This document shows positions 25,056-34,043 of a DNA stretch of 64,000 nucleotides, in pieces. Location of the stretch: contig NZ_FNKG01000004.1 in NCBI RefSeq assembly GCF_900101675.1, positions 434,001 to 498,000 of the forward strand. Direction: 5' to 3'. Under the pieces are notes generated by a model that made no database searches, was not told where the DNA came from, and saw only the letters and a list, made by a program, of their open reading frames with translations. Position numbers and translations under genes: made by a program. Every line of letters begins with the position of its first letter. The stretch's first letter is position 1. This DNA is from Curtobacterium sp. UNCCL20. GTDB taxonomy: Bacteria; Actinomycetota; Actinomycetes; Actinomycetales; Microbacteriaceae.

Positions 25056-26717
25056 GTGCGCCGCAGCACATCCGCCGCCCGACGCGCCTGCGCCGTCGGC
25101 ACCACCATCGCACTCATCGGTCTGACCACCGGTCTCGGCATCATGACGGCGACGCCCGCGTCGGCCGCCACCGACCCGGCGGCCGGCAGCGTCGCCTCCG
25201 CTCCTGCCGACGCCGGCACCGCTGCTCCTGCCGACGGCAGCTCCGGCACCGGCACCGGCACCGCGCCGCAGGACCAGACGTCCGGCGACTCCTCGACCGG
25301 CAGCGTCGCGGACACCCCGCCCGCCGGCTCGAACTCGGGCTCGGGCTCGGGCTCGGGCCAGACGGGGTCCGACGCCGGGGCACCGGCAGGCGGCACCGGC
25401 GACGGCACCACGGTCGGCGACGGCAGCACGGCTGCCGCCGGCGAGCCCGGCACCGGGCAGACCGGTCCGGCCACGCCGCCCACGACCCTCGCGCCGACGG
25501 TGCCCGCCGACCAGCCCACGAAGAGCCCGCGCGCCGCCGCCGTCCAGACGGTCACGATCGAGGGCGACCTCACGGTCGGTTCCCTCCTCACGCTCGACGT
25601 CGAGGGCTTCACCAAGGGCGCCGGAGTCGTCTACAGCTGGGTCGACGAGGCCGGCGACGAGATCTCCGACGCCGCGACCTACACGATCGAGCCGGCCCTC
25701 GCGGGCCAGCGCATCCGCGTGACGGTCTCCGCCCCGACGGTCGACGAGACCGCCAGCACCGTCACCGAGTCGGCCGTCGCACCGGTGTTCGTCGACGAGC
25801 AGGGTCAGCCGCTCTCGGACGACGACAGCGACGCGACCATCGAGGTGACCGCGGGCGTGGCCTTCTCCCACACGTACCGCGCCCTGAGCACGCCGGCACC
25901 GACTCTGACCGTCCAGTGGTTCGACGACGACGGAGAGCCGCAGGACACGCTGCCCAAGGGCATCGCGTTCGACCCGGAGACCGGCGTGCTGTCGGGCACC
26001 GTGACCGAGGCGAACACGTACTACAGCTTCGTGGTCACCGCGACCGCGAAGACCGCCTCGGGCGTCGTCTCGAGCGAGCAGTACGGCGACCTCGACATCC
26101 AGGCCGGCGCACCGTTCGGCGTCGAGGTCACGTCGATCGACAAGGGAACGCTCCTCGACGGCACCGCGGAGAACGCGTGGATCATCGAACCGAACGGCCA
26201 GGTCTACACGCAGTCCCTGCTCGACGACTCCGACCCCGTCAAGGGCGGTCAGGTCACCGTCAAGCAGGGCGGCACGCTCCTGGTCGCCGGGAACAAGGTC
26301 GACCGCTGGGGCAACCAGATCTTCCCGGACTTCGACGACGAGACCGGTGAGCCGGTCTTCTTCACGCCGACCGTCACCTCGGACGTGGCGTCCGACGTCA
26401 TCGCGCCCGACTCCGACCTCGGCTCCGTGGGCGTCGTCAGCGTCACCTTCCCGCACGCGTCGACGCACACGCTGACCGTCTCCGGCGCCTCGCTGCAGAG
26501 CACCAGCTTCGCCGTCGACGTCCAGCCGACCGCCGTGACCACCGTGTCGCCGACCACACCGGCCGTCACCGTGCACCACACCGCAACCGGCACCGGCCGC
26601 CTCGCCTACACCGGCACCGACGCGACGGGCGCCCTCCTCTGGGCCCTCGGCCTCGTCCTCGCCGGCATCGGCCTCATCGGCGCCCGCACCGTGCGCCGCC
26701 GTCGCGCCCAGCGCTGA
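25056..26717 (+). CDS. Cell-surface protein with LAYTG sorting signal, paralog 3
   Basis: 553 residues from a GTG preceded by GGGGGA, the same spacing as in the two paralogs. Signal peptide ending near ASAAT, a Gly/Ser/Asp-rich low-complexity stalk to about residue 155, an Ig-like domain of another type (GDLTVGSLLTLDVEGFTKGA, as in repeats of actinobacterial surface proteins), one He_PIG-like repeat (GVAFSHTYRA to ETGVLSGTVTEANTYYSFVV), and the shared VDRWGN / SDVASDVI / VTFPHAS module. C-terminus: LAYTG, helix, RRRR. Probably wall-anchored by a class E sortase encoded elsewhere. Function unknown. Confidence 0.82.
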   Translation: MRRSTSAARRACAVGTTIALIGLTTGLGIMTATPASAATDPAAGSVASAPADAGTAAPADGSSGTGTGTAPQDQTSGDSSTGSVADTPPAGSNSGSGSGSGQTGSDAGAPAGGTGDGTTVGDGSTAAAGEPGTGQTGPATPPTTLAPTVPADQPTKSPRAAAVQTVTIEGDLTVGSLLTLDVEGFTKGAGVVYSWVDEAGDEISDAATYTIEPALAGQRIRVTVSAPTVDETASTVTESAVAPVFVDEQGQPLSDDDSDATIEVTAGVAFSHTYRALSTPAPTLTVQWFDDDGEPQDTLPKGIAFDPETGVLSGTVTEANTYYSFVVTATAKTASGVVSSEQYGDLDIQAGAPFGVEVTSIDKGTLLDGTAENAWIIEPNGQVYTQSLLDDSDPVKGGQVTVKQGGTLLVAGNKVDRWGNQIFPDFDDETGEPVFFTPTVTSDVASDVIAPDSDLGSVGVVSVTFPHASTHTLTVSGASLQSTSFAVDVQPTAVTTVSPTTPAVTVHHTATGTGRLAYTGTDATGALLWALGLVLAGIGLIGARTVRRRRAQR

Positions 26718-26727
26718 CCCCCGACGT

Positions 26728-26763
26728 CTCCCGTCCGCCACGTACCCGCGTGACGGACGGGAG
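26728..26763 (+). terminator. Terminator hairpin after LAYTG paralog 3
   Basis: CTCCCGTCCG-c-CACG pairs with CGTG-a-CGGACGGGAG. It has the same CGGACGGGAG stem as the hairpin after paralog 2, in a position 10 bases after the stop. Confidence 0.75.
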
Positions 26764-26780
26764 GCCCGCACCGGCCCCGT

Positions 26781-26818
26781 CCCGCCGCGCACCAGTCCAC
26801 TGGTGACGGCGCGGCGGG
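26781..26818 (+). terminator. Second, nested hairpin upstream of azoreductase gene
   Basis: CCCGCCGCGC at 26781-26790 pairs with GCGCGGCGGG at 26809-26818, and an inner ACCAG/CTGGT pair fills the loop. It likely backs up the preceding terminator and shields the downstream promoter. Confidence 0.5.
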
Positions 26819-26861
26819 GCCGTTCGCGTCATCGGGTCGATCCCGTCGGTAGCGTGGGCGC

Positions 26862-27494
26862 ATGCCCACCCTGCTGCACATCGACTCCTCCGCCGACCTC
26901 GTCCACTCACGCTCCCGCGCCCTCACGGCGGCGTTCGCCGACGCCTGGCGCGCGCGAGGCCCGGAGTACACGGTGGTGCGGCGCGACCTGCACACCGCGC
27001 AGCTCCCCCACCTCGAGACGTCGGCGCTGCACTGGGCAGCAGCAGACCGCACCGACGACGAGGTCGTCGCACCCGAGGCCGACGCGCTCCGCCAGGAGGT
27101 CCTCGACGAACTCCTCGCCGCCGACGTCGTCGTGGTCGGGGCCCCGCTGTACAACTACACCGTGCCGTCCACGCTGAAGGCCTGGATCGACCGGATCCAC
27201 ATCCCCGGGGTCCTCGCCGGCGACGTCCAGCCCCTCGCCGGACGCCCGGTCGTCACCGTCGTCAGCCGCGGGGCCACTTACGACGCCGGCACCCCCACCG
27301 AGCACTGGGACCACGGCTCGCCCGTGCTGCACCTCATCCTCGGCACCGCACTCGGCATGAAGCTCTACCCGATCACCGTCAGCGCCACGCTCGCCGACCG
27401 GATCCCGGACCTCGCCCCGCTCGCCGAGCACGCCGCCGCCGAGGTCGCCGACGCGACGACCACCCTGGAGCGCCTCGCCGCCACCCTCGGCTGA
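26862..27494 (+). CDS. azoR: FMN-dependent NADH-azoreductase / flavodoxin-fold quinone reductase
   Basis: 210 residues of the AzoR (AcpD) family. The N-terminal flavodoxin-like core LLHIDSSA-x5-SRSRALT binds FMN phosphate, and PLYNYTVPSTLKAWIDRIH near residues 95-115 is the family signature. These cytosolic flavoproteins reduce azo dyes and, in the cell, quinones with NADH. TAGCGT six bases before the ATG indicates a leaderless transcript. It stands alone between a surface-protein gene and a convergent MBL hydrolase. Confidence 0.9.
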   Translation: MPTLLHIDSSADLVHSRSRALTAAFADAWRARGPEYTVVRRDLHTAQLPHLETSALHWAAADRTDDEVVAPEADALRQEVLDELLAADVVVVGAPLYNYTVPSTLKAWIDRIHIPGVLAGDVQPLAGRPVVTVVSRGATYDAGTPTEHWDHGSPVLHLILGTALGMKLYPITVSATLADRIPDLAPLAEHAAAEVADATTTLERLAATLG

Positions 27495-27522
27495 GGTCAG
27501 GACGCGTCGTGTGGAGGAGGGG

Positions 27523-28566
27523 TCAGGCGGGACGGATCTCGGCGGACCGGCCGAGCAGCGCTGCGTGGTACGCCGTCTGGGTCAGGGCGCTCGCGAGCAG
27601 GAACCCCGTCATCGACTCGATCCCGCCGCTGAACGGCACGCGAGCAGCGACCTCGAACAGGGTCGGCTCGTGCAGGGCGTCGAGCGCCCGGGCGACGTGC
27701 CGAGACCGTTCCTCCCGGTGCAGGGCGAGCGTCTTCGCCCGGCCGACGACGTCCCGGAAGCGGTACTCGTGCCCCGGGCAGACCTCGAGGTCGGCGTACA
27801 CGTCCAGCCGGCCGAGCGAGGACAGGTAGTCGCCGAGCGGGTTCGTGGCGGTGCGTCCACCCAGCCCGATCCCGGAGTTGATCCGCGGCAGCACGTGGTC
27901 GCCGGTGAAGAGGAGCCCGTCGGCCTCGTCCACGAAGCAGAGGTGCCCCGCGGTGTGCCCGGGCGTCCAGAGCGCCCGGATCGTCCGACCCGCGATCGGC
28001 AGGGCGTCACCGTCGTCGAGGAACAGGTCGGCGTACGGCTCCGACGTGCGACCGAGCCCGATCCGGCGACCGCTCCCCCAGGCATCCACCACGCCGGCGC
28101 GCAGTTCCTCGGGCAGCCCCCACGTCGCGATGTCGGCGTCGTTCGCCACGGCATCCGCCCACTCGCGTCGGAGCGCCTCGACCTCGAGCCGGTGCATCGC
28201 GACCCGGGCACCGGTCTGCGCACGGATCGCTGCGGCGGCGCCGAGGTGGTCCGCGTGCAGGTGCGTGACAGCGACGAGCGACACGTCCTCGAGCCGCCGA
28301 CCGACGGAAACCAGCGCGTCACGGAGCTCGTCGAGCGACCCGTCGGCGCTCCACCCGGGGTCGATCACGGCGAGCGCGCCGTCGGTCCCCTCGACCACGT
28401 ACACGAGGGTCGCGTCCGGCACACCGAAGCGGAAGGGCACCGCGAGGGTCCAGATGCCGGGGCGGACCTCCTCGACGGGCGGCAGGACGCCGTCGCGGAG
28501 CGCGGCGGCCTGCACGGGGCTGATCGGTTCCGGAACCGGCGCTGCCGGCGGGGGCACGGTCGTCAC
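27523..28566 (-). CDS. MBL-fold metallo-hydrolase
   Basis: 347 residues. The metal-binding motif THLHADHLG lies near residue 103, with further ligands in TPGHTAGHLCF, GDHVLP and, at about residue 235, PGHEYRF. The C-terminal helical part of about 90 residues resembles the LACTB2-type winged tail. Members hydrolyse thioesters, phosphodiesters or lactones; the substrate cannot be told. The GTG start is six bases after TAGGGT, a leaderless arrangement. Convergent with the azoreductase gene, 28 bases apart. Confidence 0.87.
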   Translation of the reverse strand: MTTVPPPAAPVPEPISPVQAAALRDGVLPPVEEVRPGIWTLAVPFRFGVPDATLVYVVEGTDGALAVIDPGWSADGSLDELRDALVSVGRRLEDVSLVAVTHLHADHLGAAAAIRAQTGARVAMHRLEVEALRREWADAVANDADIATWGLPEELRAGVVDAWGSGRRIGLGRTSEPYADLFLDDGDALPIAGRTIRALWTPGHTAGHLCFVDEADGLLFTGDHVLPRINSGIGLGGRTATNPLGDYLSSLGRLDVYADLEVCPGHEYRFRDVVGRAKTLALHREERSRHVARALDALHEPTLFEVAARVPFSGGIESMTGFLLASALTQTAYHAALLGRSAEIRPA

Positions 28567-28631
28567 CCGACCACCCTAGTGACGCGAGCCGGTGGGTCGA
28601 GGTGATCCGTTCCTCCAGGCCCCCTGGACCG

Positions 28632-29633
28632 TCACCGGACGCTCGGCGCGCCGACCGACCCGCGCCAGACGATGCGCTGCAGGTCGTCCGGCCGCGCCGG
28701 CGGCGTCTGCGTCCGCATCGTGGCGATCAGCAGTCGCATCGTGTAGGCACCGAAGGCCTCCCGGTCCTGGATCACGGTGGTGAGCGGCGGGACGAGCCAG
28801 GCACTCTGCGGCAGGTCGTCCCATCCCGTCACGCTCATCGTGCCGGGGACGGACCACCCCCGTTCCGCAGCTGCTCGGATCGCGCCGGTGGCGATGTGGT
28901 CGTTCGCGGCGATGAGTGCGAACGGTGCGACGTCCGCGGGGAGCGTCCTGACGATCTCGTACCCGGCCTCCGCACGCCATTCGCCCTCGTGCACGCCGAG
29001 TGACTGCACGCCCAGGCGTGCGACCGTCGACGTGTAGGCCTCCCGGCGGGCGACCGCCGACGGGAAGTCGTACGACCCGCCGATGTGCAGGAAGTGACGA
29101 TGCCCGAGCTCGTAGAGACGCTCCATCATGTCGACGAGCGGTTGCGCGTCGGTGAGCTGACCGGTGGCGTGGAGTCGATCGTCGAACTCCGAGAGCGAGA
29201 GCACCACCGTGGTCGACGACCGCGTCTCCTCCGTGAGCTCCGGTGCGACCGGCACGAACGAGAGGAGCCCTTCGAACTCGCCGGACAGGATCACCTCGCG
29301 CAGACGGAGGTGCCGTTCCGCCTGTTCGGCGGAGACCGTGACGAGCTCGACGACGAACCCGCCGTCACGAGCCACGACGGTGGCACCTTCGAGGAGGGCC
29401 GCGGAGTACAGCAGTGACTGGGTGGTGAGGACGACTGCGATCCGGCCGGTCTGCCGGGTCCGCATCGATCGCGCCGCGAGGTTCGGGCGGTAGTGCAGTT
29501 CGGCGGCCGCCTCGAGGACACGGGCCCGGGTGGCGGAGGAGATCCCGCCCTTGCCCGTGAAGACGAACGACACGGTGGACTGGGACACGCCCGCCCGCGT
29601 GGCGACGTCCCGGCTGGTTGGTCGTCTGGTCAT
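28632..29633 (-). CDS. LacI-family transcriptional regulator
   Basis: 333 residues. The HTH reads SRDVATRAGVSQSTVSFVFT, with the hinge helix LHYRPNLAARSMRT, and a periplasmic-binding-like sensor domain follows. A typical member binds a sugar and releases DNA. The ATG at 29633 follows GAGGAG; the 22 residues before it are not part of the family. It is divergent from the Gfo/Idh/MocA and ABC transporter operon, with a perfect 10-base inverted repeat in the gap, so it very likely represses that operon. The sugar is unknown. Confidence 0.92.
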   Translation of the reverse strand: MTRRPTSRDVATRAGVSQSTVSFVFTGKGGISSATRARVLEAAAELHYRPNLAARSMRTRQTGRIAVVLTTQSLLYSAALLEGATVVARDGGFVVELVTVSAEQAERHLRLREVILSGEFEGLLSFVPVAPELTEETRSSTTVVLSLSEFDDRLHATGQLTDAQPLVDMMERLYELGHRHFLHIGGSYDFPSAVARREAYTSTVARLGVQSLGVHEGEWRAEAGYEIVRTLPADVAPFALIAANDHIATGAIRAAAERGWSVPGTMSVTGWDDLPQSAWLVPPLTTVIQDREAFGAYTMRLLIATMRTQTPPARPDDLQRIVWRGSVGAPSVR

Positions 29634-29706
29634 CGGTCTCCTCGGGTGCAGCTCATCCTCGCGTGCCGCAACGGTTGACGAGCGGAGCCTCGGCGTCAAT
29701 ACTGCC

Positions 29707-29733
29707 TTACTACGTACTACTCATACGTAGTAA
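29707..29733. promoter_or_regulatory. Perfect inverted repeat, likely LacI-type operator
   Basis: TTACTACGTA at 29707-29716 and TACGTAGTAA at 29724-29733 are exact reverse complements with a seven-base spacer. Each half also contains the palindrome TACGTA. It is the most AT-rich spot in the gap, 74 bases before the LacI start codon and 78 before the first operon gene. Confidence 0.75.
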
Positions 29734-29810
29734 CTGGACTTCGACGACGTCGTCCGCCGTGCCGAGCACGGTCGCCGGCCGACGTCGACACCGACGAGGA
29801 CGGGTGGCTC

Positions 29811-30938
29811 ATGCTCAGGATCGGCATCATCGGGACCGGCGCGATCGCGGACGCGCACATCCGGGGATGGCGGGCGTTCCCCGACGACGCGCGGATCGTC
29901 GCCGTCGCGGACGTCGTGCCCGGACGCGCCGCAGCCAAGGCAGCGGACGCCGGTCTGGGGGACGTCTCGATCTACGAGGACACCGACGCGATGCTGCGGG
30001 AGGAGCGCCTCGACATCGTCAGCGTCGTCACGCCTCCGAGCGCCCACGCGGGCGTCACCATCGCCGCACTGGACGCCGGCGTCCACGTCCTGGTGGAGAA
30101 GCCGATGGCGCCGTCCCTCGAACAGTGCGATGCGATGCTCGCCGCGCAGCGACGGTCCGGGAAGGTGCTCTCGGTCGTGGCCCAGAACCGGTTCCGGGAC
30201 GACACGGCGACGCTGAAGGCGGTGCTCGACTCCGGCCTGATCGGCTCGGTCTCGCACGTGCGCGTCGACTCCGCCTGGTGGCGTGGCGTGCCGTACTACG
30301 ACCTCGCCTGGCGCGGCACCTGGGAACAGGAAGGCGGCGGCTGCACCCTCAACCACGCCATCCACCACGTCGACCTCCTGCTCTGGCTGATGGGCCGGCC
30401 GTCCGAAGTGACGGCGATGCTCACCAACGCACAGCACGACAACAGTGCGGTCGAGGACCTCTCCGTCGCGGTCCTGCGGTACGAGCGTGCGCTCGCGCAG
30501 CTGACCAGCTCCGTCGTCCACCACGGCGAGGAGCAGACGATCGTCGTCCAGGGTGCGGAGGCGAGCGTGTCCCAGCCCTGGAGTGTGCACGCCGACGTGA
30601 CGCAGCCGAACGGCATGCCCGCCGAGGGTGGCGACCCAGCTCGCACGGCCCGGATCGAGTCGTTCGCGGCCACTCGTGCACCACTGGCGCACACCGGCCA
30701 CGACGGACAGATCGACGACGTCATCCGCGCGGTCCTCGACGGCCGCCCTCCCCTCATCGACGGGGAACAGGGGCGCGCCGCCGTCGAACTGGTCACGGCG
30801 ATCTACGAAGCGGGCATCGAGCGCGCCCACGTCCGGCTCCCACTCACCGCTGAGGACCCGTACTACCGGAGCGCCGCGCTCATCGAGCGAGCACCGCGAT
30901 TCCGCGCGGAGTCGGCACTCGACCCGAGCCTGGCCTGA
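29811..30938 (+). CDS. Gfo/Idh/MocA-family oxidoreductase 1
   Basis: 375 residues. N-terminal Rossmann fold with GIIGTGAIADAHIRGW, the EKP motif in HVLVEKPMAPS near residue 100, and a C-terminal substrate domain with the NHAIHHVDLLLWL stretch. The family oxidises or reduces sugars, inositols or sugar acids with NAD(P). It is first gene of an operon with a second oxidoreductase and a sugar importer under a divergent LacI regulator. Its substrate is probably the imported compound or a derivative. Confidence 0.9.
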   Translation: MLRIGIIGTGAIADAHIRGWRAFPDDARIVAVADVVPGRAAAKAADAGLGDVSIYEDTDAMLREERLDIVSVVTPPSAHAGVTIAALDAGVHVLVEKPMAPSLEQCDAMLAAQRRSGKVLSVVAQNRFRDDTATLKAVLDSGLIGSVSHVRVDSAWWRGVPYYDLAWRGTWEQEGGGCTLNHAIHHVDLLLWLMGRPSEVTAMLTNAQHDNSAVEDLSVAVLRYERALAQLTSSVVHHGEEQTIVVQGAEASVSQPWSVHADVTQPNGMPAEGGDPARTARIESFAATRAPLAHTGHDGQIDDVIRAVLDGRPPLIDGEQGRAAVELVTAIYEAGIERAHVRLPLTAEDPYYRSAALIERAPRFRAESALDPSLA

Positions 30939-30968
30939 TCCACCACCACACCGACGACAGAGAGCAGC

Positions 30969-32057
30969 ATGCCGATGACCACCTCGCCCTACACGTTCGA
31001 TCCACTGCCGGAGCGTGCCGTCCCACCCGGCGCCTTCCCGTTCGCCGCGATCGGACTCGACCACGGACACATCGAGGGGATGGTCGAGGGGCTCACTGCT
31101 GCCGGGGGGACCTTGACCTGGGTGTTCGACACCGACCCGAACCGGGCGGCCGCCCTCGCCGAGAAGTACCCGACCGCACGCATCGCGACATCGGAGCAGC
31201 AGGTACTGGGCGACGAAGCCGTTCGCCTGGTGGCGACCGCGGCGATCCCGTCCGAACGCGCCGGCGTCGGCCTCCGCGCGATCGACGCCGGGAAGCACGC
31301 GTTCGTGGACAAAGCGCCGCTGACGACGTTCGCGCAACTCGCCGCCGTCCGCGAAGCCACCGCACGGACCGGCCTGAAGTACGCCGTCTACTACGGCGAG
31401 CGGCTGCACAGCGAGGCCGCGGTCCTCGCCGGACAGCTCATCGCCCGTGACGCGATCGGGACGGTGCTGAACGTCGCGTCGTTCGGTCCGCACAAGATCG
31501 GGACCGGCCGACCAGACTGGTTCTGGGACCCCGCCCAGTACGGCGGCATCCTCTGCGACATCGGGAGCCACAACTTCGACCAGATGCTCGTCTACACGGG
31601 CGCGGCCGACGGTGATGTGCTCAGCGCGACGGTCGCGAACCGCGCACATCCGGAGACGCCGGCGTTCGAGGACCACGGCGACGCCCACGTGCGCTTCGAC
31701 AACGGCGCCACCGGCTACGTCCGGGTCGACTGGTTCACGCCGGACTCCCTCGGTGTGTTCGGGGACGGGCGCACGTTCATCCTCGGTACCGACGGGTACA
31801 TCGAACTCCGGAAGTACGTCGACATCGGCACCGACAACGGCGGAGGGCAGCTCCTGCTCGTCAACGAGCACGGGCAACAGCGTTTCGACGCCCGCGGGAT
31901 GACCGGGTTCCCGTACTTCGGCCAGCTCATCCGCGACTGCCTCGAGGGCACGGAGACCGCCATGACCCAGGCGCACGCGTTGAAGGCCGCGGAACTCAGC
32001 CTCATCGCCCAGTCGACGGCCGCCGCGTCGTCCCCTGTCCCGGTTTCGGTCCGGTAA
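30969..32057 (+). CDS. Gfo/Idh/MocA-family oxidoreductase 2 (divergent type)
   Basis: 362 residues. The fold is recognisable, but the start is unusual (FAAIGLDHGHIEGMVEGL instead of a plain GxGxxG), and the usual EKP triad is replaced by DKAP in HAFVDKAPLTT near residue 115. The C-terminal half has the family's DIGSHNFDQMLVYTG. Such members often accompany a canonical paralog in catabolic operons; the pair may do two steps on one sugar. It lies 30 bases after oxidoreductase 1. Cofactor use is uncertain because of the altered motifs. Confidence 0.85.
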   Translation: MPMTTSPYTFDPLPERAVPPGAFPFAAIGLDHGHIEGMVEGLTAAGGTLTWVFDTDPNRAAALAEKYPTARIATSEQQVLGDEAVRLVATAAIPSERAGVGLRAIDAGKHAFVDKAPLTTFAQLAAVREATARTGLKYAVYYGERLHSEAAVLAGQLIARDAIGTVLNVASFGPHKIGTGRPDWFWDPAQYGGILCDIGSHNFDQMLVYTGAADGDVLSATVANRAHPETPAFEDHGDAHVRFDNGATGYVRVDWFTPDSLGVFGDGRTFILGTDGYIELRKYVDIGTDNGGGQLLLVNEHGQQRFDARGMTGFPYFGQLIRDCLEGTETAMTQAHALKAAELSLIAQSTAAASSPVPVSVR

Positions 32058-32108
32058 CCCGGCACCGCCAGCACCGCAGCAGCGCACAGAGTCTCAAAGG
32101 AGAGATCG

Positions 32109-33116
32109 ATGAACACTGCACCAGCAGACACCCGGCGCCCACCAGCTGGACGCCTCGCCCCCGGGGCTGCTCCGCCGCCCGAACCCGGGCTCCGTCGACG
32201 GAGCACCTGGCAGCGGATCCGCCGTGACAAGGTGCTGCTGTTCATGGGGCTGCCCGGGGTGGCGCTGCTCCTCGCGTTCCAGTACCTGCCGCTGCTCGGC
32301 AACCTCATCGCGTTCCAGGAGTACCTGCCGTTCGTGCCACTCGGGCGGAGCCCGTGGGTCGGCTTCGACAACTTCGCCATCGTGTTCAACGGTGACCCGG
32401 AGTTCCTCGGCGCCCTGCGGAACACGCTCGTCATCACGCTCGTGCAGGTCGTGTTCGTCTTCCCCGCGCCGATCATCCTCGCGCTGATGCTCAACTCGCT
32501 GCTGTCCGAGCGCATCAAGCGGGTCGTGCAGTCGGTGCTCTACCTGCCGCACTTCCTGTCCTGGGTCATCGTCGTCGCCGTGTTCCAGCAGATCCTCGGC
32601 GGCTCCGGGCTCGTCAACAACGCGATCCGTGCCGCGGGCGGGAACGCGATCGACTTCCTCGGCAACCCACACGGGTTCATCGCCCTGCTCACCAGCCAGG
32701 TGATCTGGAAGGACACCGGTTGGGCGACGATCCTGTTCCTCGCGGTCCTCAGCTCGATCGATGCCAGCCTGTACGAGGCGGCGAAGATGGACGGCGCCTC
32801 CCGCTGGCGGCAACTCTGGCACGTCACCCTGCCCGGCATGCGCGGCATCATCATCCTGCTGCTCATCCTGCGGCTCGGCGACTCCCTGACCGTCGGCTTC
32901 GAGCAGATCCTCCTGCAGCAGCAGGCCGTCGGCCGCGCCGCCAGCGAGGTCCTCGACACCTACGTCTACAACAACGGTGTGCTCGGCGGGCAGTGGGGCG
33001 TCGCCGCCGCGGTCGGGCTCGTCAAGGGCGTCGTCGGCGTCCTGCTCGTCCTCGGTGCCAACAAGCTCGCGCACGTCTTCGGTGAAGCGGGCGTCTACCA
33101 GAAGGAGGCACGATGA
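32109..33116 (+). CDS. Carbohydrate ABC transporter permease, LplB/UgpA type
   Basis: 335 residues with six hydrophobic segments. The EAA loop that docks the ATPase reads YEAAKMDGASRWRQLWHVTL near residues 220-240. This polysaccharide-type permease (LplB-like, with the GLPGVALLLAFQYLPLLGN start) pairs with the next gene. AAGGAGAG precedes the ATG. Its stop overlaps the next start as ATGA. It belongs to the LacI-controlled operon. Confidence 0.91.
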   Translation: MNTAPADTRRPPAGRLAPGAAPPPEPGLRRRSTWQRIRRDKVLLFMGLPGVALLLAFQYLPLLGNLIAFQEYLPFVPLGRSPWVGFDNFAIVFNGDPEFLGALRNTLVITLVQVVFVFPAPIILALMLNSLLSERIKRVVQSVLYLPHFLSWVIVVAVFQQILGGSGLVNNAIRAAGGNAIDFLGNPHGFIALLTSQVIWKDTGWATILFLAVLSSIDASLYEAAKMDGASRWRQLWHVTLPGMRGIIILLLILRLGDSLTVGFEQILLQQQAVGRAASEVLDTYVYNNGVLGGQWGVAAAVGLVKGVVGVLLVLGANKLAHVFGEAGVYQKEAR

Positions 33117-34039
33117 CCGCCACGCACACGATGACCGTCCCCGGCTCGAAGAAGCGGAAGCGCGGCGGCCTCGACGCTCCGCCGCTGCCGGGACGACTGC
33201 TCACCGGGTTCGTCCTGCTCGTGATCTGCCTCGTGGTGATCCTGCCGTTCGTCGGCATCGTGTCCACGAGTCTCGCGCCCGTCGCCCAGGTGAACGACGC
33301 CGGCGGGTTCGTGATGTGGCCGAAGGGCCTGGACTTCGGAGCGTACGAGAGCATCTTCGCCGGTGGCGTCGTCACCCGCGCGATGCTCGTCAGCATCGGG
33401 ATCACGGTCGTCGGGACGCTCATCAGCCTGTTCGTGAGCGCGATGCTCGCCTACGCACTGAGCCGTCCGGGCTCCTACGGGTCCGGGTTCGTGCTGAGCC
33501 TCGTCCTCGTCAGCCTGCTGTTCGCTCCCGGTCTGATCCCGAACTACCTCGTGGTCAAGCAGTTCGGACTGCTCGACTCGTACTGGGCGCTCATCCTGCC
33601 GACCGCCCTCAGCGCGTTCAACGTCATCGTGATGCGGTCGTTCTTCATGGCGATCCCGAAAGAGCTCATCGAGTCGGCTCGCATCGACGGCGCCGGCGAC
33701 TTCGCGGTGTTCTGGCGGATCGTGCTCCCGCTGTCGAAGGCGGTCCTCGCCGTGATCGGGCTCTTCTACGCCGTGGGCTACTGGAACGCGTTCTTCAACG
33801 CGCTGCTCTACATCAACGACACCGCGAAGTGGCCGCTGCAGCTCGTGCTCCGCACCTACGTGATCAACAACACGCAGCTCGGCGGCGCCGACCTCGGCAC
33901 GTCCTCGGACGCGCTCCCGCCGCAGGCGTCGATCCAGATGGCGATCCTCGTCGTCTCGATCGTGCCGATCCTCATCGTCTACCCGTTCCTGCAGCGACAC
34001 TTCGCCAAGGGTGTCCTGACCGGCGCCGTGAAGGGCTGA
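33113..34039 (+). CDS. Carbohydrate ABC transporter permease, LplC/YtcP type
   Basis: 308 residues with six hydrophobic segments and the EAA-like loop IESARIDGAGDFAVFWRIVL near residues 183-203. The ending PFLQRHFAKGVLTGAVKG is typical for this family. It overlaps its partner permease by ATGA and is followed four bases later by the binding-protein gene. No ATPase is encoded in the operon, so a shared MsmX-like ATPase from elsewhere probably energises it, as known for this transporter class. Confidence 0.92.
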   Translation: MTATHTMTVPGSKKRKRGGLDAPPLPGRLLTGFVLLVICLVVILPFVGIVSTSLAPVAQVNDAGGFVMWPKGLDFGAYESIFAGGVVTRAMLVSIGITVVGTLISLFVSAMLAYALSRPGSYGSGFVLSLVLVSLLFAPGLIPNYLVVKQFGLLDSYWALILPTALSAFNVIVMRSFFMAIPKELIESARIDGAGDFAVFWRIVLPLSKAVLAVIGLFYAVGYWNAFFNALLYINDTAKWPLQLVLRTYVINNTQLGGADLGTSSDALPPQASIQMAILVVSIVPILIVYPFLQRHFAKGVLTGAVKG

Positions 34040-34043
34040 ACCC

